From a virus: 40,076 nucleotides of DNA. The stretch covers positions 1 to 40,076 of the IMG/VR virus record IMGVR_UViG_3300028553_000066; one strand, given 5' to 3'. Each line of letters begins with the position of its first letter. The stretch's first letter is position 1. Shown piece by piece: positions 29,203-37,584 of this stretch. The translations under genes were made by a program, and so were the position numbers. Under the pieces are notes generated by a model. It was given only the letters and a program-made list of their open reading frames with translations, did no database searches and was not told the DNA's origin.

Positions 29203-30633
29203 ATGATAACTAAAGGTTTTGCAATTTCTGAAAATTTTAATTATATTTTTACACCTAAAGGAGTTGTTAAAGTTTCCAACGAAGAAAATAATCCTAGGTT
29301 CAAAAAAATAATACCATATACTATGGATAACATAGATATAGCTTTTAATATTTTAAAAGAAAATTTATTATGCAAATATCAAAATAAAAAAATGGACTTG
29401 GTTGAGTATTCAAATTATCCTAGGAAAGTTTTATATAAAATGGTAGAAATATTCAAACCTAGTAATAATTTGAGTATAATAAGTGAGTGGGAAAAAAAAT
29501 ATGGTAACAAACTATTATTAATTAATGAATCTACAGATAAATCAATTATCTTAGAAAGAGTAAATAATTCAATAAACCATATAAAAACAATTGTTGAACA
29601 ATGGTATAATCCATTTTCAAAGGATTTTGTTGTAGCTCAAGCAGCAAGAAATGTTAAAGATGCTGCAGTAAGTGCTGGGAAATGGGTTGTAGACCAAGGT
29701 AAACAAATTGGTGAAAAAGGTTTATTAAATTATGTTGGAGAAAAGGCAAAATCGGCTTGGAATTATATTAGTAATGGCATAGCATCCGCTTGGAATTGTG
29801 TTACTTCAGGTGTTGAGTGCATTATGGAAGGTATTCGTTCTATGCTATTTAGTGCAGTTGGAGTAGGAATTATGGCTGGGTTTTCTACTTTGATACCAGT
29901 TGTTGGTCAAATTGCAAATGCTGTTTTATATGGAGCTCTATTGATTTGGGATATATACAAAATGTTAAGTGGAAAATACGAAAGTGGAAAATACCAATGG
30001 AGTTATCTTGATATTTTTATGGATATAATAGCAATGATTCCTAGTATGCAACTGATAGCAAAATCAGCTAGAACAGTTTTTGCTGGGGCACGGTCGTTTT
30101 TAGATATTGGTAAGATTGCTGCGAAACAAGGAGGCGTATTTGCTGGAATGGTAAACGCCATAAGAGGTGGTATTAATACAGTAATAGGTTTAATAGCTCA
30201 AGCTGCATCATTTTTTGGTAATACATTAGGTATCAAATGGTTGGCTGATTGGGGAGGTAAAACTACCGCTAAGGTTAAACAATTCGTTGATGATTTAGCA
30301 GCTGGAGCTAAGGGAGGTACTCAGACAACAACATCAATAGTTAAAAATTTAAAACAAAAATTAAAACAAATATGGGCTAAAGAATTAACACAAAAAGGAG
30401 GAACTTTAGGTCAAGCGGGAAAAACAACATTGTCAGCTGCAGTAAAACACGCTTTATTTTGTGCTGCTATGGGGGTTGATAATCCTATAACTTGTCGTGA
30501 AAAAGAACAAGCAAATGAATTTACAGCCGAACAAAAAGCTAACGCTAAAGTTGAGGTTGATAAAGCGATGGCTGAAATGGCAAAAGAGATGGGGGGTAGC
30601 TTAGATAATGTTGAATTAACTGGTGAATTATAA
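29203..30633 (+). CDS. Large Ala/Gly-rich, membrane-active-looking protein
   Basis: 476 residues. Residues 1-145 are a soluble, Lys/Asn-rich part that contains LLLINE near residue 112. Residues 145-420 are a long Ala/Gly-rich amphipathic region with hydrophobic stretches (MLFSAVGVGIMAGFSTLIPV, NAVLYGALLIW, MDIIAMIPSMQLIA). The C-terminus is charged (QANEFTAEQKANAKVEVDKA). No enzyme motif. Such composition is seen in phage internal or pilot proteins that form a channel on ejection. No short N-terminal tag; if cut at INE the first 112 residues would be lost. First of three neighbouring large genes. Confidence 0.65.
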   Translation: MITKGFAISENFNYIFTPKGVVKVSNEENNPRFKKIIPYTMDNIDIAFNILKENLLCKYQNKKMDLVEYSNYPRKVLYKMVEIFKPSNNLSIISEWEKKYGNKLLLINESTDKSIILERVNNSINHIKTIVEQWYNPFSKDFVVAQAARNVKDAAVSAGKWVVDQGKQIGEKGLLNYVGEKAKSAWNYISNGIASAWNCVTSGVECIMEGIRSMLFSAVGVGIMAGFSTLIPVVGQIANAVLYGALLIWDIYKMLSGKYESGKYQWSYLDIFMDIIAMIPSMQLIAKSARTVFAGARSFLDIGKIAAKQGGVFAGMVNAIRGGINTVIGLIAQAASFFGNTLGIKWLADWGGKTTAKVKQFVDDLAAGAKGGTQTTTSIVKNLKQKLKQIWAKELTQKGGTLGQAGKTTLSAAVKHALFCAAMGVDNPITCREKEQANEFTAEQKANAKVEVDKAMAEMAKEMGGSLDNVELTGEL

Positions 30634-30648
30634 AATATAAAAAATATT

Positions 30649-32034
30649 ATGGAAAAAAAATTAATATCAGAAGAAATTGCGAGATTTAAACTTTTAAGTA
30701 ATTACAATTCTAATTTAACTTTAACGGAAAATGAATCAAAGTTAGAGATAAATGAATTTGCTGAATTAGGGGAACAAACAAAAAAACAATTTTTGAAGAT
30801 TTTCAACGTCGGTTTAAATAAAGCTGATGATGTCGCATTTTCAAATAGTGGAAAAAACTATGCAGATTTTATTAAAGGTGCAAGAAACGCTGAATATCAA
30901 GCTGCAAAAAATTTGTTAGATAAAGTAACTAGTAAGGTAGGCGGAATCACACTCAAAGGTGGGGGTGTTGCGAGCTCAACTGATGAGATTTTAAACGCTC
31001 TTAAAGCTGGAACTATAACGGCAAATGGTTTGAGTAATTTAGCCAAAGGTTTACTAAAATCAGGTTCGTTTCCTTCCGGTAGTCCAATCAGAACCGCTCT
31101 AGTTGATAAAGCGGCTACTTTAAGTATAAAAACCGCACAATTTGCTGATGAGTTATCAGAAAAAGCTATTGCTAAGATATTAAAGGGTAAAGGTTACGCT
31201 GATGATGTAGCGGATGATATTGCGGTTCGTATTAAGTCAAAACAAGGTGGAAGTCCTCGTCCTGGCCCTGGCCCTGTTCCAACACCTCCACCACCACCTC
31301 CACCACCAAAACCTTGGGTACAGAGATTATGGGCCAACAAAACCTTTAGATATGCCTCAATTGCTGCAGCTGGTGCGGGAGGATTAGCACTATTACAATG
31401 GTGGTTTTCAGATGGACATAAAGATCCTGAAATTGAATGGGTTCCCGATTGTTTAAAGGTTATTTATGCTAAAGGTTCTAAAGGATTAACAGAAGACGAT
31501 TTAAAAACTCTTTCAGAAAAAGGTAATCCTAATATGTTACCAATGGCAAATCCAAATACAGTTGATTCAAATGGAGAACATGTCCCATTTCCTGACTCAG
31601 TATTCAATAAAGATCGTAGTTTTGTTTCATCAAAAGGGAAAGGAAATTGGTTGGTACAAGGTGATAAAATAATAATAAACCAAGATGGTAATGTTTATTT
31701 TATTGATTGTAGTTTGACTATTAATGTTACACCTAAACCAGTACCTCCAGTACCACCAGTTAGTGGATGTAAACCATGTAGTGGATTCCCTCAAGGATAT
31801 TATTGTAGAAGTTCTGAAATTGAAGAAATTCAAGGTTGTGTTGGTGCTTCAGTAGATGGTTGTTTAGGCCCTGAAACAGCTCGTAAGACTGGTGAGTTCT
31901 TAGGTACTAGTCCAGTTAAAACAATAACTAAAGATATTTATGATCAGGTTAAGGCTAAATGTGGAAAATCAACAACAACAACAACAACTTCAATTACTTC
32001 TGGTGGTGATACATCAGTCATTGATAATATGTAA
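30649..32034 (+). CDS. Tagged large protein with poly-Pro linker, membrane span and Cys-rich end
   Basis: 461 residues. The leader EKKLISEEIARFKLLSNYN leads to LTLTE at residue 27 and LEINE at about 36, both possible cut sites. Residues 45-200 are Ala/Lys-rich and helical. A Pro/Gly linker (about 205-225, with a run of eight Pro) is followed by a membrane span (YASIAAAGAGGLALLQWWF). Residues 370-445 are Cys-rich (CKPCSGFPQGYYC) and contain EIEEIQGCVGASVDGCLGPE, which looks like a peptidoglycan-binding repeat. The protein could span membrane and wall during DNA ejection. It starts 15 bp after the preceding gene. Confidence 0.7.
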   Translation: MEKKLISEEIARFKLLSNYNSNLTLTENESKLEINEFAELGEQTKKQFLKIFNVGLNKADDVAFSNSGKNYADFIKGARNAEYQAAKNLLDKVTSKVGGITLKGGGVASSTDEILNALKAGTITANGLSNLAKGLLKSGSFPSGSPIRTALVDKAATLSIKTAQFADELSEKAIAKILKGKGYADDVADDIAVRIKSKQGGSPRPGPGPVPTPPPPPPPPKPWVQRLWANKTFRYASIAAAGAGGLALLQWWFSDGHKDPEIEWVPDCLKVIYAKGSKGLTEDDLKTLSEKGNPNMLPMANPNTVDSNGEHVPFPDSVFNKDRSFVSSKGKGNWLVQGDKIIINQDGNVYFIDCSLTINVTPKPVPPVPPVSGCKPCSGFPQGYYCRSSEIEEIQGCVGASVDGCLGPETARKTGEFLGTSPVKTITKDIYDQVKAKCGKSTTTTTTSITSGGDTSVIDNM

Positions 32035-32061
32035 AATAAAAAAATAGATAAATAATTAATT

Positions 32062-33882
32062 ATGAAAATATTAAAAGAATCTAATGAGACTTTGGGGTTT
32101 GGGGATCCGTTATTGGCTGCGGCGTATGATAATAATTGTTTCCGTGATTTCCCAGCTAGTACCGTTGACTACGATGGAAAAAAAGCTTTAACTAGACCAT
32201 CCAGAGATGGACTTTCAACCCTTTATCTTGTATCCGCAGGTTTTGGTGAACAAGTCGGTAACTCCGTTTATTATACATTATATGTTGTTAATAATGAAAC
32301 AAAAAAGGTTACGTTAACAAAAAATAAATTAACTTGTCAAGGAACTGTTAATACTTTCTATGACCCTTTGAACTTATCCGGTACAAGGAAAACAGCGTAC
32401 GAGACTTTAATTCATAACGATAATAATTTTGTAACCTGGAAAGATATTAATGATAAGAAACTTAATTTGTCTAATTATACCTTAGTTGATATTGGTACAG
32501 ACCCTGATGCCCAAAAACTCGTTCCTGCTACTACATATCCACAATTATTAACGGGGCAAAAACTTACATTATGGAAATTTAAGGGTTTGACGCAAGCGGC
32601 TAGAAATCTGTCTGAGGATCAAACCAATATTATAAATTACTTAAAAAAACCGCCGTTTAATTTTGTTGATTTTAGTGAAGGGGATGCAACTAAAATGAAC
32701 GAATACGATAAATTTAATCTAAGAGATTTCAATAGCTACCCTAGAGAATTAAGTAACTATAATTATAGTTCTTATTTTAAGACTGACTATTTCATGCTTC
32801 GTCCTAAAAATACAACAATAGGTGGTTCTGACCCATCACTAAATCAAAAATTATTCAAAGAGAATAATACTATTCAATCTTGTGTGGATCAAATTGTAAC
32901 TTACAGTGAGGCTTATACTGACGCACTAACTAATAAAAGTAACGCAAGTCCAGATGCTGAAGATAAGGATAAGTCATTACAGTGTATTAAAAATTATGGC
33001 TTAGAGGGATTTAAAAAAGCAATGCAAAAAGGTATTATTAGTAAAAATCGTACTTATACTGAATTTGAAGCCAAAATAATAGACCCACTTTTTGCCGCAT
33101 CACCAGTTCACTTAGCGGCTTGGAAACTTGGTAAGAACAAAGAACAGTATAGGCAAGCTAAAACATATATTGTTAATCCAAACCGAGTAAAGGAAGATGT
33201 TTTATTAAAAAATATAATATCTGAAAATTTAAACAAATTAAAACGAAACAAACAAGAGTCGTTAAGTGAAGAAATGATAATCAAAAAACACCTACATATT
33301 TTAACTGAAGGTAGATACATTAAAAAAAAAAGTGAATTAAATAATTTATTTGGTGATCTTCTGAATGAGGTTGTTTATCTTAATTCAAAAGGATATGATG
33401 AAAAAATTATTTCAGAAGAAGTGTTAAACAGCCTTGCAGGTCTATTCGGTGGGACTATTTTCGGCGGGGCTTATAGCTACTTCAAAGAGTATATTATGAA
33501 ATGGGTTGTTGAGAAATTAGGGATAGATTCTAAAGGATGGTTAGGTAATATAATTATTGTCGGTTTAGGTAATTTAAAAATTGGTGATTTATTGACAATT
33601 TGGAAATGTGATAAATTTGTGTCATTTATGGGTGGAACAATAAGTGAGGCTATAATTAGAAAATACACATCAAGTAAAAATATGGAAGGACCACTTGAGG
33701 GTGTGTTAAGGAATTCAATCACTAAAATGTTGGCTAGTACTCATTTTATTAAAGCAATTGAGGAGGGGTTAGAAAACGCCATATGTCCAATGTTGTCTGA
33801 CTTGGGTTCTAAAATTGATGAGGTTTCAACCTCATTAGCTAATAAAGAACCAAGGGAAACTCCAAGTGAAACTAATACATAA
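32062..33882 (+). CDS. Large putative internal virion protein
   Basis: 606 residues. It opens with MKILKE (a Leu-Lys-Glu site at residue 6, a minimal leader). The N-terminal 300 residues are mixed alpha/beta with a possible small glycan- or peptide-binding fold (GDPLLAAAYDNNCFRDFP). Around residues 395-460 there is a block SLSEEMIIKKHLHILTEGRY, NNLFGDLLNEVVYLNSKGYD, which itself resembles the leader tags and is followed by Gly-rich hydrophobic helices (LAGLFGGTIFGGAYSYF, WLGNIIIVGLGNL). Tag-like segments in the middle suggest it may be cut into parts by the prohead protease. No enzyme motif is seen. Third of the large gene cluster. Confidence 0.7.
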   Translation: MKILKESNETLGFGDPLLAAAYDNNCFRDFPASTVDYDGKKALTRPSRDGLSTLYLVSAGFGEQVGNSVYYTLYVVNNETKKVTLTKNKLTCQGTVNTFYDPLNLSGTRKTAYETLIHNDNNFVTWKDINDKKLNLSNYTLVDIGTDPDAQKLVPATTYPQLLTGQKLTLWKFKGLTQAARNLSEDQTNIINYLKKPPFNFVDFSEGDATKMNEYDKFNLRDFNSYPRELSNYNYSSYFKTDYFMLRPKNTTIGGSDPSLNQKLFKENNTIQSCVDQIVTYSEAYTDALTNKSNASPDAEDKDKSLQCIKNYGLEGFKKAMQKGIISKNRTYTEFEAKIIDPLFAASPVHLAAWKLGKNKEQYRQAKTYIVNPNRVKEDVLLKNIISENLNKLKRNKQESLSEEMIIKKHLHILTEGRYIKKKSELNNLFGDLLNEVVYLNSKGYDEKIISEEVLNSLAGLFGGTIFGGAYSYFKEYIMKWVVEKLGIDSKGWLGNIIIVGLGNLKIGDLLTIWKCDKFVSFMGGTISEAIIRKYTSSKNMEGPLEGVLRNSITKMLASTHFIKAIEEGLENAICPMLSDLGSKIDEVSTSLANKEPRETPSETNT

Positions 33883-33891
33883 TTCATTAAA

Positions 33892-33949
33892 GATACCTGT
33901 GAGGTAGGACTTACATGGGATAAACTCAACTAAAAGAAAGGGAGGTATC
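33892..33949 (+). other. Possible structured RNA element
   Basis: GATACCT (33892-33898) can pair with AGGTATC (33943-33949), enclosing 44 purine-rich bases with no ORF, just after the stop at 33882 and before a terminator. GGTAG (33903) and CTACC (33956) offer an alternative pairing. It could be a 3' UTR or small RNA. Weak evidence. Confidence 0.25.
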
Positions 33950-33960
33950 CAACATCTACC

Positions 33961-33984
33961 AAAAGGACGTTTTTACGTCCTTTT
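33961..33984. terminator. Bidirectional terminator
   Basis: Stem AAAAGGACGT / ACGTCCTTTT (33961-33970 and 33975-33984), 4-base loop. It separates the large virion-protein cluster from the convergent HNH gene. Confidence 0.85.
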
Positions 33985-33988
33985 GTGT

Positions 33989-34480
33989 TTAATAGAATGT
34001 CGTTTTGAAATCTTCCCACATATCACCAACAGAAGAATTAATTATCTCTGAGAATATATTTGGTTCATAGGGAAGAATATTCATTTTCATATTTGCTTGT
34101 TCTGGTGTTCTATCATCTTTTAATCTGTTACAAGGAGAACAACAAGTTATTAGATTCATCCAAGTATTCTGACCACCCTTTGATTTTGGGATGATGTGGT
34201 CAATTGTTAAATTCTTTTTACTGCCACAATATGTACATTCGTGGCCATCTCTTCTGTATAATCTGTGTCTGTTAATCTTCAATTTATTAACTCTGAACTT
34301 AACAAAGTTGAATAAACGGATGATTAAGGGACGAACAAATTCTTTGACTCCAGTACATAAGGGGGTTTTGCTTGCCTTCAAGATTTCAGCCTTTCCTTTG
34401 TTAACCAAGGTAAATCCTTTATATACAGTGGTGACATTTATTGGGGTGAAATCAGCATTTAATACTAATACTTTTTCCAT
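33989..34480 (-). CDS. HNH endonuclease
   Basis: 163 residues from ATG at 34480; a start 36 bp upstream would add a non-conserved hydrophobic stretch. MEKVLVLNADFTPINV is the usual opening of this HNH group. The nuclease core reads ECTYCGSKKNLTIDHIIPKS followed by KGGQNTWMNLITCCSPCN and RLKDDRTPE: two CxxC zinc knuckles, the DHI catalytic His and the N of HNH. Such proteins cut or nick DNA and occur in phages as stand-alone or packaging-linked nucleases. Intact, unlike the HNH pieces at 2485-3285. Confidence 0.9.
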   Translation of the reverse strand: MEKVLVLNADFTPINVTTVYKGFTLVNKGKAEILKASKTPLCTGVKEFVRPLIIRLFNFVKFRVNKLKINRHRLYRRDGHECTYCGSKKNLTIDHIIPKSKGGQNTWMNLITCCSPCNRLKDDRTPEQANMKMNILPYEPNIFSEIINSSVGDMWEDFKTTFY

Positions 34481-34535
34481 ACTATTTATTTTATATACAA
34501 TATAAATATTTAACAATCACTATGTCAAATTTTTT

Positions 34536-35213
34536 ATGAAAATAAAAATAGTTTATTTTGCCTATCTTAAACCTGGTATTTGGGAACCAATTTTTTTAGA
34601 ACAATTATCACAATTAAAAAATTGTGGATTATATGATTTAGCAGATAATGTATACATTAGTTTAAGTTGTAATACTGATGACTTAAAACGAGCTAAACAA
34701 TTAATTTGGGCAAAATTCAAAAAGGTTCAAATTATAAATTTATTTTCTGATAATTTATATGAATATCCGGGAATAAAAGCAGTGTACGATGTATCATTAG
34801 GGGAAGACTCAGTAATTCTATATTTTCATACTAAAGGAATGACATCGGGTGAAAAAAATAATGGTAATCACACTCTTCGTAAAATATTATTCAAAAATGT
34901 TATTGAAAACTTTAATTTATATCTAGACGAATTCAAAAAAAACGACTCATTAGATGTTGGAACTATCTTGCCTAGTGAGTTTGGTTTTGCATGGTATAAT
35001 TTTTTTTGGGTTAGGAGTGGATATGTACAAAAATATTGTATACCTCCAGAATTTACCTCTCATAGGTATTATTGGGAAAGATGGTTGGGTAACGAACATT
35101 CAACAAAAAAAAATATTGTAACTTATAGTCCTTTTCTTGGATACAATAAACTAAAAAATAGAGTGGATTTAAACAATAAAAGATCCATCATTTTTAAACA
35201 AACTAAATTATGA
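34536..35213 (+). CDS. Glycosyltransferase-like protein
   Basis: 225 residues from ATG at 34536; an ATG at 34522 gives only five codons. IKIVYFAYLKPGIWEPIFLE at the start, VILYFHTKGMTSGEK in the middle, and WYNFFWVRSGYVQ and YYWERWLGNE toward the end match a pattern I associate with glycosyltransferase-like proteins of large phages and giant viruses (YxHTKG, FWxRxxY, ExWLG). The donor and acceptor are unknown. It starts a three-gene glycosyl-transfer operon with the next ATG overlapping its stop (ATGA). Confidence 0.65.
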   Translation: MKIKIVYFAYLKPGIWEPIFLEQLSQLKNCGLYDLADNVYISLSCNTDDLKRAKQLIWAKFKKVQIINLFSDNLYEYPGIKAVYDVSLGEDSVILYFHTKGMTSGEKNNGNHTLRKILFKNVIENFNLYLDEFKKNDSLDVGTILPSEFGFAWYNFFWVRSGYVQKYCIPPEFTSHRYYWERWLGNEHSTKKNIVTYSPFLGYNKLKNRVDLNNKRSIIFKQTKL

Positions 35214-35821
35214 ACCATATAATTGTAACTAGATGTTATTTTACTGATGAAGAAAAATTCAACTCATATTTTGAGGTGATGAAACAAACTTTTATTCCAG
35301 CAATAAATAATCAAACAAATAAGAATTTTAAACTAGCCTTAATTTCCAAACCACATCATTTTTCATTAATTAAAGAAAAATTAAATACAAATATTGATGT
35401 TTTGAGATTTGAAAGCACAAAAGAAGATTACAAAAAATATGTTATTGATAATAACATAACTTTACAAACTAGGCACGATTGTGATGATATCATGGTAGAA
35501 AATTATATTGAGTATATCCAAAATTTATACCAAAGAAATAGTAACCTATATGATAATTTTATTATCACCTTTCAACCAACAAAATATGAATTAAACACAA
35601 AAAAGGAATATAAACATAGTAGAGATTACTCAAAAGTTTGTTCAATGTTTTCAACATTAATTCAAAAAAAAGTCAATTCAGGTATTTTTGATGTTGTTCA
35701 CGATAGATTAAAAACTATAAGTAATAACATCATATATGTTAAAGAAACTTATGTTAAGTTGGTTATTCATGGAAATAACACACTATCCAAATTAAATCCA
35801 AATGACGTTTTAATTAAATAA
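35210..35821 (+). CDS. Putative rhamnosyltransferase-like glycosyltransferase
   Basis: 203 residues. VTRCYFTDEEKFNSYFEVMK, FIPAINNQTNKNFKLALISK and TLQTRHDCDD resemble the putative rhamnosyltransferase group, in which a TRxxxD-DD block replaces the DxD motif that holds the sugar nucleotide. Overlaps the preceding gene by 4 bp. It would act with its neighbours on phage or host surface glycans, or on modified DNA bases; the sequence does not decide. Confidence 0.6.
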   Translation: MNHIIVTRCYFTDEEKFNSYFEVMKQTFIPAINNQTNKNFKLALISKPHHFSLIKEKLNTNIDVLRFESTKEDYKKYVIDNNITLQTRHDCDDIMVENYIEYIQNLYQRNSNLYDNFIITFQPTKYELNTKKEYKHSRDYSKVCSMFSTLIQKKVNSGIFDVVHDRLKTISNNIIYVKETYVKLVIHGNNTLSKLNPNDVLIK

Positions 35822-35827
35822 TTTATT

Positions 35828-37516
35828 ATGATTTCAATTATTGTTACCGCTTACAAAAATACATCATATATCAAAGAAACATTAGAATCAATCATAAATT
35901 CTTGTGGCGATTCGGAATATGAAATACTGATTGGAATTGATAATTGTATTGAGACAATGAAATTCTTAATGTCAATTAAAAATCAATTATCTGATAAAGT
36001 AAAAATATTATTTTTCACTAAAAAAGTAGGCACATATATAATCAGAAATACTTTGGTTAAAAACTCTAGTTACGAAAAATTATTATTTTTTGATTCCGAT
36101 GATGTTATGACATCAACCTTAGTTTCTAATGTTGTAAACACATTAGATAATTATGAATATGTAAGGTATCGTTATATTACATTTAGAGATAACTATGTAA
36201 ATTATATTAACAATACTCCGGTCAATCATTATCATGTTGGTACTTTTGGTATCAATAAAAAGGTATTTATGTCATTAAATGGTTTTGAGCCTTGGGATTG
36301 TGCTGCGGATGGTGAATTTTTTTGGAGAGTTACTGCGAACAAGATTAGAATTGAAACCTTGGATAGTGTTGGTTTATATTATAGGAAACATGGTGAAAGT
36401 TTAACATCAAACCCTAGTACTGGTATGAACTCACCAATACGAAAATACTATCACGACAAAAAACATAAAAAACAAAGTAATAATAATTTTGGTCCTTTAG
36501 ATAATTTAGTAATCTCTGACTTTATTCTTTATGTGAATGATGACTCATTTTTGTTAGAGTATTTAGTTAGGCCAAAAATATCCATCCTCGTCCCCACATT
36601 CAAAAACCCAACAATGTTATCTGAGTGTTTAAATAGTATTAGAGGGTACTCTGATTGTGAAATCTTGGTAGGAATTGATGGATGTGAGGAAACATTAGAA
36701 TATGTTAAGAAAAACAAATACAATGAAGACATAAGATTTTTTTATTTTGACAAAAACAACGGACCATATATTGTTAGAAACTCATTAGCCAAAATATCCA
36801 ATTCAGATATATTACTTTTCTTTGATTCAGACGATATAATGAAAGAAAATATGATTTCAGATATATTAGGAAGAATGAGGACAAACGATTTTGTCAAACC
36901 AATGTATTCTGATTTTACAAATACACCAAATTATAACATTACCAGATCAAACACATATGGTGAAGGTGTCTTTGCAATCAAAAAGGATTTATTTTTATCA
37001 ATGAATGGATTTGAACCTTGGCCAGTCGCCGCAGATTCAGATTTTATGGGAAGACTTTATAAAAACAATAAGAAATTCAGTTATACAAATGATGTTGTAT
37101 TTTATAGGAGAGTACATCCAAATAGTTTAACCCAAAGAAAAGAAACTGGATTATCATCACCATTAAGAGGTAAATATTACTCAATGAGTAAACGTAAAAG
37201 TAATTTTGGTCCATTACAAGAATTGGTGACTAGTACTTTTAATGAGGTTAATACAAATAAAATATACAATACTGACCCATACATTGAGATCACCCCCAAA
37301 AAAGATATTTCCGCAATATTAACTCATCCAAAAACAATTGATTATGATAGAATCAATGAAATATTAGGAAAGAAACCAGAACAAAAGGTATTGCCAAATC
37401 AAAAACCTGAAAAACCTCAAGTCCAACAAAATAAACCAATATCAAGGAATGTTGTTAATGACAATAAGAACTTACAACGACATAATTTGGCAAAATTGAG
37501 TATTAAGAAAAAATAA
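35828..37516 (+). CDS. Tandem GT2 glycosyltransferase
   Basis: 562 residues with two GT-A family 2 domains. Domain one (1-235): ISIIVTAYKNTSYIKETLES, LFFDSDDVM (D89-D92) and LNGFEPWDCAADGEFFWR. Domain two (250-470): ISILVPTFKNPTMLSECLNS, LFFDSDDIM (D333-D336) and MNGFEPWPVAADSDFMGR. The two halves align throughout, so the gene arose by internal duplication. Both keep the DxD sugar-nucleotide site, so both may be active, adding one sugar twice or two sugars in turn. The last 80 residues are a Gln/Lys/Pro-rich tail. Third gene of the glycosyltransferase operon. Confidence 0.85.
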   Translation: MISIIVTAYKNTSYIKETLESIINSCGDSEYEILIGIDNCIETMKFLMSIKNQLSDKVKILFFTKKVGTYIIRNTLVKNSSYEKLLFFDSDDVMTSTLVSNVVNTLDNYEYVRYRYITFRDNYVNYINNTPVNHYHVGTFGINKKVFMSLNGFEPWDCAADGEFFWRVTANKIRIETLDSVGLYYRKHGESLTSNPSTGMNSPIRKYYHDKKHKKQSNNNFGPLDNLVISDFILYVNDDSFLLEYLVRPKISILVPTFKNPTMLSECLNSIRGYSDCEILVGIDGCEETLEYVKKNKYNEDIRFFYFDKNNGPYIVRNSLAKISNSDILLFFDSDDIMKENMISDILGRMRTNDFVKPMYSDFTNTPNYNITRSNTYGEGVFAIKKDLFLSMNGFEPWPVAADSDFMGRLYKNNKKFSYTNDVVFYRRVHPNSLTQRKETGLSSPLRGKYYSMSKRKSNFGPLQELVTSTFNEVNTNKIYNTDPYIEITPKKDISAILTHPKTIDYDRINEILGKKPEQKVLPNQKPEKPQVQQNKPISRNVVNDNKNLQRHNLAKLSIKKK

Positions 37517-37531
37517 TTCATTCGTTGGAAC

Positions 37532-37562
37532 TTTGTTTAGTCAATAGTAGTTCTTATATTTG
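37532..37562 (+). promoter_or_regulatory. Bacteroidetes-type promoter
   Basis: TTTG at 37532-37535, 19-bp spacer, TATATTTG at 37555-37562, 22 bp before the ATG at 37585. Same layout as at 2435 and 16515. Confidence 0.8.
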
Positions 37563-37584
37563 TAACATCAAAAAATAAACAACT

